Shown: piece after piece, positions 1 through 6,523 of the stretch
Layout: each line of letters begins with the position of its first letter
Numbering within the stretch: position 1 is the first letter of the stretch
Assembly: GCA_007126835.1 (NCBI GenBank)
Contig: SLAO01000003.1
Location: forward strand, 1-12,449
Length of the DNA: 12,449 bases
Direction: 5' to 3'
Source: Nitriliruptorales bacterium
GTDB taxonomy: Bacteria; Actinomycetota; Nitriliruptoria; Euzebyales; Egibacteraceae
The notes under the pieces: generated by a model
What the model was told of the DNA's origin: nothing
The model's database searches: none
Seen by the model: only the letters and a program-made list of their open reading frames with translations
Program-made: the position numbers and the translations under genes

Positions 1-2471
1 CCGAGCGCAGCCGGCGCGCCCACGAGCAGGCCGCGGCGGCCGAGGCTCGGCGCCGGGCGCAGGCGCGCGAACGTCAGCTGCGGTGGGAAGGCGAGGTCGC
101 CGCGTTGCGAAGCGCGCTGGCCCAGGCCGCCAGCGAGGAGGGCCGGCTCGCAAGCCAGATCGACGGTCTCGCGGCGCGTCGCGACGAGCTGACCGCCGAC
201 GTGGCCTCGGTCCAGTCCGAGATCCAGCGTCTCGACGCCGGCGTGCCCGGTGTCAGCTCCAGGCTCGAGGCAGCCGAGAGTGCGGTCACCGCGCGGTCCG
301 AGGCAGCCTCCCAGGCCGCCAAAGACGAGCGCGAGCTAGAACGCCGTCGCGCGTCGCTGGAGGCCCGCGCCGACGCCCTCCGCGCCGCGTCCCAGGAAGC
401 CACAGGAGGTCAAGCCGCGCTCGTCGAAGCCGCCGAGGCCGGACGGGTCAACGGGATCAGAGGTCCGCTGGCCGACGAGGTGCGGGTCGTGGACGGGATG
501 GCGCAGGCGCTGGCTGCCGCCCTCGGGCCCCTAGGGGATGCCCTGGTCGTCGATTCTGTGCACGCGGCTGCCGAGGCGGTCGGCTTCGTGCGGCAGGAGG
601 GCTCGGGGCGGGTCCTGCTGCTGGCCGCTGCCGACGGCGCGGCTGACCGGGACGCCGAACGCGATGCTCGTTTGGCGACCCGGCGAGCGCGCCCCCTGAT
701 CGAGGCGCTCCGCGGCGACGAGCGGGTGGTCGCCGCCCTGGATTACGCGTTGCGTGACGTCTACGCCGTCGCCGACCACGACGTCGCCTGCCGCCTGGCG
801 GCCAGCGAGCCCTCGTGCGTGTTCGTCACCCCACACGGTGAGCTTGCCGGACCCACGGGGTTCGCCGGCGGATCAGCTGGACCGTCGAGCGCCGTGGTCT
901 CCCGCGCTGCCGCGGAACGCGCCGAGGCCGAGTTGGCCGACGTGGAGCGCGACCTGCTGGTCGCCCATCGGCGGGTCGGGGACGCCGACCGGGAGCTCGA
1001 CGCGGCCAAGCGCGAGCTCGACGCGGCCACCGCGGACATGCAGGAATCCGACGCGGCTATCACCGCGGCTGCCGAGCGCCTGGGCCGGCTACGCAAGGAG
1101 CTCGGCGCTGTCGAATCGCAGCTGCAGGCCCGCGAGCAGGAAGCCGCGGACCTGGCGCACGGGATCGCCGAGCGGCAGGAGCGTCTCTCCGAGCTCGAGG
1201 CTCGCGGGGCCGACGCCGCCGACGATGCCGACCCAGACGACGACGGCGACGACGGACGCGACCTCGAAGCCGAGCACCTCGAGGACGCCCTGGCTCGCGC
1301 CCGGGAGCACGAGGTCGAGGCGCGCCTGGAGGCCAGCGCCGCGGCCCAGCGGCGCGACGAGCGCGACCGGCGGATCCGCGCCCTCGAGCAGGAGGCTGAC
1401 GACGTCGAGGCGCAGCTCGCCGAGCGCGAGCGCCGCAGGGAGGCCCGGTTGGCCGGCATCGTTCGCTGCGGCCACCTCGCCACCGTCGCCGCCGATGCCC
1501 TCGCCCGCGCCGAGCGCTCACTGGAGGCCGCGGCCCGCGAACGCGACACCCTCGAGGAAAACCGCGCGGCCCGCCAACGCGAGCTCGGCGTGGTACGCCA
1601 GCGCATCCGCAACGCCGAGAACCTCCTGGCTGAGGTACGCGACGCGCGGCACCGCGAGGACCTCGCCCGGCAGGAGCTCGAGCTCGCCATCGCCGGCGTT
1701 CGACAGCGCTTGGCCGACGAGCTCGACGCGGACCCTGACGCGGTGCTCGCGGCAGCGCGCGAGGCGGGCGACGACGGGCCACTGACCGGCGGCGAGGAGC
1801 GTGACGCACAGCTGTCCGACGCCGAGGGGCGGCTGGCACGCAAGCTCGAGCTGCTTGGTACCGTCAACCCGCTGGCTCGCAAGGAGCACGCCGAGCTGAC
1901 CGAACGCCACGAGTTCCTGTCGGGCGAGCTCGAGGACGTCCGCCGGTCGCGGGACGACCTCCAGCAGGTCATCACCGCCGTCGACGACCGCATCCGCGAA
2001 GTCTTCGCCGACGCGTTCGCCGACGTGGCGTCGGCGTTCGCGGAGCTGTTCCCCAGGTTGTTCCCCGGTGGGGAGGGGCGGCTGGTGCTGACCGACCCCG
2101 ACGACCTGCTCGACAGTGGTGTGGAGGTGGAGGCCCGCCCGCCGGGCAAGAAGGTCAAGCGCCTGTCCCTGCTGTCCGGGGGTGAGCGCAGCCTGACGGC
2201 GTTGGCGATCCTGTTCGCGATCTTCAAGGCTCGACCGTCGCCCTTCTACGTCCTCGACGAGGTCGAGGCCGCGCTCGACGACGTGAACCTGCAGCGCTTC
2301 TTGGGCGTCGTCGGCGAGTTCCGCTCCACCAGCCAGCTGATCATCATCACCCACCAGAAGCGCACGATGGAGGTCGCCGACCTGCTGTACGGCGTGTCGA
2401 TGCACGGCAGCGGGATCTCGCGGGTGCTGTCCCAGCGCATGGACGAGGTCGAGGCCGCGGCCTCGGCGTGA
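1..2471 (+). CDS. smc: Chromosome segregation protein SMC, 3' part (5' end outside window)
   Basis: Structural maintenance of chromosomes ATPase, which with ScpA/ScpB compacts and segregates the nucleoid. The reading frame is open from base 3 with no start, so the N-terminal Walker A head and the start of the first coiled coil lie upstream; 822 residues are present. In order: Ala/Arg/Glu-rich coiled coil (to about 440); hinge (about 445-890) beginning with a VNGIRGPL-type segment and closing with a GGSAG glycine turn; a second long coiled coil (about 890-2000); and the C-terminal head. The head has the ABC signature LSGGE (2172-2186), Walker B FYVLDE (2244-2261) and a late IIITHQ switch histidine. 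The second coil is interrupted by a very acidic Asp/Gly stretch near 1209-1262. The gene ends TGA and is followed by 141 bases before ftsY, the common smc-ftsY order. Identity is firm; only the missing 5' end is uncertain. Confidence 0.97.
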   Translation, partial: ERSRRAHEQAAAAEARRRAQARERQLRWEGEVAALRSALAQAASEEGRLASQIDGLAARRDELTADVASVQSEIQRLDAGVPGVSSRLEAAESAVTARSEAASQAAKDERELERRRASLEARADALRAASQEATGGQAALVEAAEAGRVNGIRGPLADEVRVVDGMAQALAAALGPLGDALVVDSVHAAAEAVGFVRQEGSGRVLLLAAADGAADRDAERDARLATRRARPLIEALRGDERVVAALDYALRDVYAVADHDVACRLAASEPSCVFVTPHGELAGPTGFAGGSAGPSSAVVSRAAAERAEAELADVERDLLVAHRRVGDADRELDAAKRELDAATADMQESDAAITAAAERLGRLRKELGAVESQLQAREQEAADLAHGIAERQERLSELEARGADAADDADPDDDGDDGRDLEAEHLEDALARAREHEVEARLEASAAAQRRDERDRRIRALEQEADDVEAQLAERERRREARLAGIVRCGHLATVAADALARAERSLEAAARERDTLEENRAARQRELGVVRQRIRNAENLLAEVRDARHREDLARQELELAIAGVRQRLADELDADPDAVLAAAREAGDDGPLTGGEERDAQLSDAEGRLARKLELLGTVNPLARKEHAELTERHEFLSGELEDVRRSRDDLQQVITAVDDRIREVFADAFADVASAFAELFPRLFPGGEGRLVLTDPDDLLDSGVEVEARPPGKKVKRLSLLSGGERSLTALAILFAIFKARPSPFYVLDEVEAALDDVNLQRFLGVVGEFRSTSQLIIITHQKRTMEVADLLYGVSMHGSGISRVLSQRMDEVEAAASA

Positions 2472-2545
2472 CGCTCGGGCTGGCGGATCGCCCCTGCGAT
2501 GTCGCGGCGGCGCGGTACCTTGCGAGCGCTGGCCTATTGACCGTG

Positions 2546-2566
2546 ACGGGGAGCATCCGCTCCCGT
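2546..2566 (+). terminator. GC-rich hairpin between smc and ftsY, candidate terminator
   Basis: A near-perfect inverted repeat lies 75 bases past the smc stop: left arm ACGGGGAGC, loop ATCC, right arm GCTCCCGT, with one bulged G in the left arm. No T-run follows, so it is not a classical intrinsic terminator. GC-rich hairpins without a U-tract are common after genes in high-GC actinobacteria. It could instead be a 5' UTR structure of ftsY or an mRNA-processing site. Confidence 0.4.
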
Positions 2567-2612
2567 CCATACCGACCCGCACCCGCCGCTGGGGCGCTGG
2601 GGGGAAGCCTCC

Positions 2613-3833
2613 ATGGAAGATCTGATCCTCGTCCTGCTCGTCGTGCTTGGCCTCCTGGTGATCGGCGGGGTCGGCTTCGTCGTCGTCCGACGCGGCGGCG
2701 CGCCGGCTCCGCCGCGCGAACCCGAGGCGCCGGCTGAGCCTGAGGCCCCGCCGGCTGAGCCTGAGGCCCCGCCGGTCGAGCCTGAGGCCCCGCCGGTCGA
2801 GCCTGAAGCGCCGCCTGAGCCTGAAGCGCCGCCAGTCGAAGAACCCCTGGCACCCGCCGAGCGCTTCTGGCAACGCCTCGGTCGGGCCAGGTCGAACCTG
2901 GGTGACGCGGTGGTCGGGATCTTCCGTCAAGGGCTCACAGAAGAGACCTGGGAGGAGCTGGAAGAGTCGCTGATCGCCGCTGACGTCGGCGTCGAGGCCA
3001 GCACCGAGTTCGTCGCCGGCCTCAAGGAACGCTGCCGGGCAGAAGGGGTCCGCACGGGCGAGCAGGCCCTGGCGCTGTTGAAGGAGGTCATGCGCCTCGA
3101 GCTCGAGGTCACCGACCGGACGTTGGCTCGACGCGAGGACGACACCACGGTGTGGCTCGTCACCGGCGTCAACGGCACCGGTAAGACCACGTCGATCGGC
3201 AAGCTCGCCGCACGTGCCGTCCGCGACGACGAATCGGTGGTTCTCGCCGCGGCGGACACGTTCCGTGCGGCAGCAGCGGATCAGTTGGAGCGCTGGGGTG
3301 AGTCGGCCGGCGCGCGCGTGGTCCGTGCCGGCGAGGGAGCCGATCCCGCGTCGGTCGCGTTCGACGGGTTCGCGTCAGCGCGCGCGGCCGGTGCCGATCT
3401 GCTGCTCGTCGACACCGCGGGGCGCTTGCAGAACAAGACCGCGCTGATGGACGAGCTGCGCAAGGTCAAGCGGGTGCTCGAACGCGAGGCAGGCCCCTGC
3501 GACGAGGTCTTGCTCGTCCTCGACGCCACGACCGGTCAGAACGGGCTTTCCCAGGCTCGCGCGTTCCTTGAGGCCGTCGACGTCACCGGCGTGATCCTGA
3601 CCAAGCTCGACGGCACGGCGCGGGGCGGCATCGTCGTCGCCATCCAGCGTCAGCTGGGCATCCCGGTCAAGCTCGTCGGCCTCGGGGAGAGCATCGACGA
3701 CCTCGCCGAGTTCGACCCGCAGGCGTTCGTCGACGCCTTGTTCGAGGAGGTCGCCCAGGACGTCTCGTTAGAGGACGATCGGTCCGCGGTCGCGCCCGAC
3801 TCGCGGCGTCCGGACCAGGCTGACGAGGGCTGA
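2613..3833 (+). CDS. ftsY: Signal recognition particle receptor FtsY, membrane-anchored
   Basis: SRP receptor GTPase; it pairs with Ffh at the membrane so that ribosome-nascent chains are handed to the Sec translocon. 406 residues. Residues 3-25 form one hydrophobic helix followed by RR, an N-terminal anchor in place of the soluble acidic A domain of E. coli. Residues 36-76 are a Pro/Glu repeat linker. The NG core follows: helical N domain (about 84-170), P-loop GVNGTGKTT (185-193), DTFRAAA (215-221), DTAGR (267-271) and TKLDGTARGG (330-339), then the GLGE segment. About 25 polar residues form a C-terminal extension. The ATG is supported by a GGGGAAG-type ribosome binding site 6-7 bases upstream and by the anchor beginning at residue 3. 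It lies downstream of smc and one base upstream of the WYL gene, so the latter is probably co-translated. All GTPase motifs are intact. Confidence 0.97.
   Translation: MEDLILVLLVVLGLLVIGGVGFVVVRRGGAPAPPREPEAPAEPEAPPAEPEAPPVEPEAPPVEPEAPPEPEAPPVEEPLAPAERFWQRLGRARSNLGDAVVGIFRQGLTEETWEELEESLIAADVGVEASTEFVAGLKERCRAEGVRTGEQALALLKEVMRLELEVTDRTLARREDDTTVWLVTGVNGTGKTTSIGKLAARAVRDDESVVLAAADTFRAAAADQLERWGESAGARVVRAGEGADPASVAFDGFASARAAGADLLLVDTAGRLQNKTALMDELRKVKRVLEREAGPCDEVLLVLDATTGQNGLSQARAFLEAVDVTGVILTKLDGTARGGIVVAIQRQLGIPVKLVGLGESIDDLAEFDPQAFVDALFEEVAQDVSLEDDRSAVAPDSRRPDQADEG
2718..2840 (+). repeat. In-frame 21-bp tandem repeat encoding the FtsY Pro/Glu linker
   Basis: Imperfect tandem copies of a 21-base unit encode the heptad EPEAPP followed by Ala or Val, about five to six times (residues 36-76 of FtsY). 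One unit is shortened to six residues (EPEAPP), a codon-sized deletion that keeps frame. Third-position changes between copies (GAGGCC versus GAAGCG) show that some divergence has accumulated. The repeat forms an extended acidic spacer between the membrane helix and the N domain. Confidence 0.9.
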
Positions 3834-3834
3834 C

Positions 3835-4728
3835 GTGCACCCTGTCGGCGCCCTCGACCACGAGACCGTCCGCGAGGCGCTCGTACTGCTGGGCCACCCC
3901 GAGCCGCCGGCGCACCGCGGCGCAGCCCAACGAGCGTTGCGTGGCCACCTCGGCGCTCCGGGCACGATCAGAGCCGTGCTCGACGCCGGCCCCGACGGGG
4001 CGCGCGAGGCGTTCGTCCGGGTGTGCGCTGACGGTGCTGCTGCGGTGGAGGATCTCCTGGGGCGCGGCTGGTGGGGGCGGGGGACGCTCCCGCCGCCTCT
4101 GGACTGGCTGCAACGCCGCGCCCTGCTGGTGGTGGGTGACGACGGGCTTGTGCATCCCGTCGACGAGGCCCGTGACGGGTTCCTCCAGCGGACCTTGGCG
4201 CTGGACGGCAGCAGCGCCGGCGACGCCGGGTCCAGCGCCCGGGTCGAACCGGCTGCCTGCGTCGTCGTGACGGAGTCCGCGGCGCTGCTCGACCGCGTCG
4301 TGACGGTCCCGGCCGCCGGGCTGCGCGCGGTGGCGTCGACCGTCGCCGTGTCGCACCGGAGCCCTGCTGCGGTGGAGTCCGCGCTTCGGGCCGCCGGCAT
4401 CGCCTTGGACGCAGACGCCACCGTGGCGGCCGACCAGCACGCTCCCCCCCTTCCCGGAACCGCCGAGGATGCGGTGGGGCCCCGGGCGATCCGCGCCGTG
4501 TTGGATCGAGCCGTCGCCGAGGGGCGACAGGTGCGCCTGCGCTACTTCGCGTCCTCCCGCGGCGGGGCGGCTACCGACCGAGTCGTCGACCCGTGGCGCT
4601 TCGCCGACGACCTGCTCGTGGGCTACTGCCACCTGCGCACCGGCGAGCGGACCTTCGCGTTGGACCGCATCGGCCAGGCGCGGCTGCTTGCCAGCGTGGT
4701 CGAGCACCCGGACCCCGCTAGCCCTTGA
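3835..4728 (+). CDS. WYL-domain protein, helicase-associated-like, coupled to ftsY
   Basis: 297-residue protein of unknown specific function. Residues 216-288 resemble a WYL domain: a helix (AIRAVLDRAVAEG), a strand VRLRYF, then RVVDPWRF, LVGYCH and a terminal RTFALDRIG. WYL domains usually sense ligands or nucleic acid in transcription regulators and phage/DNA-damage responses. The N-terminal part (about 8-120) is a predicted helical region with a LLGHPEPP start and an RRALLVVGDDG segment. This recalls the N-terminal part of large actinobacterial helicase-associated (XPB/Ssl2-like) WYL proteins, but it has no helicase motifs, and the usual long middle region is missing. No clear helix-turn-helix is seen. 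The GTG start sits one base after the ftsY TGA, with no independent promoter visible, so translational coupling is likely. It is convergent with the antiporter gene, 22 bases apart. The WYL assignment is moderately sure; the helicase-family link is inference. Confidence 0.75.
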   Translation: MHPVGALDHETVREALVLLGHPEPPAHRGAAQRALRGHLGAPGTIRAVLDAGPDGAREAFVRVCADGAAAVEDLLGRGWWGRGTLPPPLDWLQRRALLVVGDDGLVHPVDEARDGFLQRTLALDGSSAGDAGSSARVEPAACVVVTESAALLDRVVTVPAAGLRAVASTVAVSHRSPAAVESALRAAGIALDADATVAADQHAPPLPGTAEDAVGPRAIRAVLDRAVAEGRQVRLRYFASSRGGAATDRVVDPWRFADDLLVGYCHLRTGERTFALDRIGQARLLASVVEHPDPASP

Positions 4729-4750
4729 CTGCCGGCTCCGGCCGCCCTTG

Positions 4751-6415
4751 TCACACGGGGGGCTGCTTACGCGGCTGGGGCTGCATCAGGTCGAGCAGGT
4801 CCACCGCATCAGCCGCGGCGTCCTGCAGTGGGAACAGCACGTGGTGGGCGTCGGTTTGCTCCAGGACCTGCAGGTCCTCCTCGGTGCGGGCGGTGACCAT
4901 CAGCCCACAGCGGTGGTCGATGTGCCGCAGGGATTCGAGCAACGTCAACGCGGCGTCGAGGTCGGGGACCGTGCACACGACCCACCGGGCCCGGTCCAGG
5001 GGCAAGTGCGAGACCAGCTCGGGGTCGCCGGCGTCGCCGAACAACGCGGCGAACCCGTCCTCCTTGGCCCAGCGGACCGTCTGCGGGTCGTCGTCGACGC
5101 CGAGGACGGTGTGTCCGCGCTCTCGCAGGTGGGTGGCCAGCCGGCTGCCGAAGCGGCCGAGCCCCACGACGATGACGTCGGCGCCCGCCGAGGCGGCAGC
5201 CGCGCCGAGGGTGTCCTCGCGTGGTCGTCGCCGCTCGAAGATGCGCAACGCCTGGTCGAGGGGTCGGAACAGCTGCTTGGAGTAGAGGATGAGGTAGGTG
5301 GACAGGCCGATGGTGATCAGGCCAACGGTGGTGATGAGCCCGACCTCGGCGTCGCTGATGTGGCCGACGGTCAGGCCGAGCGCGGCGAAGATCAGCGAGA
5401 ACTCGCTGATCTGCGCGACGGTCAACCCGGTCAAGAAACCGGTGCGTCGCCGATAGCCCATGATCCCCATGATCGTCATCACGATGATCGGGTTGCCGAT
5501 GAGCACGAACAGGCTCAGCACGATCGCGGGCCCCACCTGCGCAGCGGCGTCGGCGAAGTCGAGCCCGACACCGAGTTCGAGGAAGAAGAACAGGAGCAGG
5601 AAGTCGCGCACCGACACGAGGCGGCCGCCGATGGCCTGCCGGTAGCCGGTGGAGGCCAGGGACATGCCGGCGATGAAGGCGCCGACCTCCTGGCTGAAGC
5701 CCAAGATCTCGCCGGTGGCTGCGAGGGCGACCGCCCACGCGATCGCGAACAGGATCAGGAGCTCGCGCTCCTCTGCGAGGCGCTCCAGCAGCGCTGGCAG
5801 CAGGTAGCGCATGAGCAGCCCCACCACCGCCACGAACGCCACCGCCCGCGCGCCGATGGTGGCCAGCTCCACGGGTACGGAGGCGGCGGTGTCCCCGGCA
5901 CCGCCGAGCGCGGACAGCACCACGAGTGCGATGACGACCACGATGTCCTGCACGATCAGGATCCCGAGGGCGATCTGGCCGTGGGTCTCCTCCACCTCCT
6001 GCTTGTCGGACAGGAGCTTGACGATGATGATCGTCGAGCTGAAGGTCAGCGCCACCGCGATGTACAGCGCGGGCAGCGGGGGGTACCCCAGCCCGAGGGT
6101 GATCGCGAACCCCACGACCGAGGTGAACAGCACCTGGCCCAGGCCAGCGACCAACGCCACCGGCCCAACCGTGCGGATGAGGTGGAGGTCGAGCTTCAAG
6201 CCGACGAGGAACAGCAGCAACGCGATGCCGATCTCGGCCAGCAGCGCCAGTTCGTCGGTCTGCGCGATGACCCCGAAGCCCACCGGCCCGGCCGCGATGC
6301 CCACCCCGATGAACGCCACGATCAGCGGCTGGCGCAGCCGCACCGCCAGCGCACCGACCATGGCGCTGATGATCAGCACGGCACCGATCTCTTGGAACAC
6401 GTTGTCGAAGGTCAC
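4751..6415 (-). CDS. CPA2/Kef-type monovalent cation:proton antiporter with RCK_N domain
   Basis: Integral membrane exchanger of the CPA2 family (K+ or Na+ for H+), for cytoplasmic pH and cation balance. 554 residues. Residues 1-385 hold about twelve hydrophobic segments, including the family SSTIIIVKLL stretch (126-135) and the transport-site QD pair (Q156, D157), as in KefB/KefC-like members. After a charged linker, residues 411-545 form a Rossmann RCK_N/TrkA-N domain with G418-x-G420-x-x-G423 and an acidic residue (D441) ending the second strand, expected to bind NAD(H) or another nucleotide and gate the channel. No RCK_C domain follows. The frame stays open far upstream through DNA antisense to ffh, so the start was set at the GTG at 6415: it has AAGGGAG just upstream and the first transmembrane helix begins a few residues later. 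It is transcribed alone, between two + strand units. The transported ion cannot be told from sequence. Confidence 0.93.
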   Translation of the reverse strand: MTFDNVFQEIGAVLIISAMVGALAVRLRQPLIVAFIGVGIAAGPVGFGVIAQTDELALLAEIGIALLLFLVGLKLDLHLIRTVGPVALVAGLGQVLFTSVVGFAITLGLGYPPLPALYIAVALTFSSTIIIVKLLSDKQEVEETHGQIALGILIVQDIVVVIALVVLSALGGAGDTAASVPVELATIGARAVAFVAVVGLLMRYLLPALLERLAEERELLILFAIAWAVALAATGEILGFSQEVGAFIAGMSLASTGYRQAIGGRLVSVRDFLLLFFFLELGVGLDFADAAAQVGPAIVLSLFVLIGNPIIVMTIMGIMGYRRRTGFLTGLTVAQISEFSLIFAALGLTVGHISDAEVGLITTVGLITIGLSTYLILYSKQLFRPLDQALRIFERRRPREDTLGAAAASAGADVIVVGLGRFGSRLATHLRERGHTVLGVDDDPQTVRWAKEDGFAALFGDAGDPELVSHLPLDRARWVVCTVPDLDAALTLLESLRHIDHRCGLMVTARTEEDLQVLEQTDAHHVLFPLQDAAADAVDLLDLMQPQPRKQPPV

Positions 6416-6456
6416 CAGGCTCCCTTGCGGTTGCAGCAGACCACGGCCTTGCGCAT
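6412..6456 (-). CDS. Possible 14-residue leader peptide overlapping the antiporter start
   Basis: An ATG-initiated reading frame of 14 codons (MRKAVVCCNRKGAW) ends in a TGA that shares the GTGA with the antiporter GTG start, the arrangement of a translationally coupled upstream ORF. It contains adjacent cysteines and several basic residues. No good ribosome binding site precedes its ATG, and a frame this short is easily produced by chance, so it is offered only as a candidate. Confidence 0.2.
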   Translation of the reverse strand: MRKAVVCCNRKGAW

Positions 6457-6523
6457 GCCAGCAGCGTAGCCACGGTCGATAGACTTCCGGTCCCGCGTCC
6501 ACGACCGCCCGGAGTGCCACCAG
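6416..6523. promoter_or_regulatory. Divergent intergenic region between the antiporter gene and ffh
   Basis: 108 bases separate the starts of two oppositely transcribed genes, so promoters for both should lie here. No convincing -35/-10 pair was found. The AT-richest element is the CGATAGACT stretch around 6478-6486, which could serve as a -10 region for ffh, but no matching -35 sits 16-19 bases upstream. The location follows from gene orientation rather than from recognised boxes. Confidence 0.4.

Noticed and set aside
761..2227. Long minus-strand and alternative-frame reading frames across smc
   Set aside because: Ser/Arg/Ala-rich shadow translations; the + frame carries intact SMC hinge, signature and Walker B motifs.
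2472..2612. Promoter for ftsY built from TTGACC (2537-2542) or TTGCGA (2520-2525)
   Set aside because: No -10-like hexamer lies at a suitable distance from either element, so no promoter is called.
4731..4742. Small inverted repeat GCCGG-CT-CCGGC between the convergent WYL and antiporter genes
   Set aside because: The stem is five base pairs with a two-base loop and no T-run, which is too weak in such GC-rich DNA to call a terminator.
4469..6469. Long + strand frame of 666 codons opposite the antiporter
   Set aside because: Its product is a low-complexity His/Gln/Asp-rich sequence typical of antisense to hydrophobic coding DNA, while the minus strand encodes a complete, recognisable antiporter.
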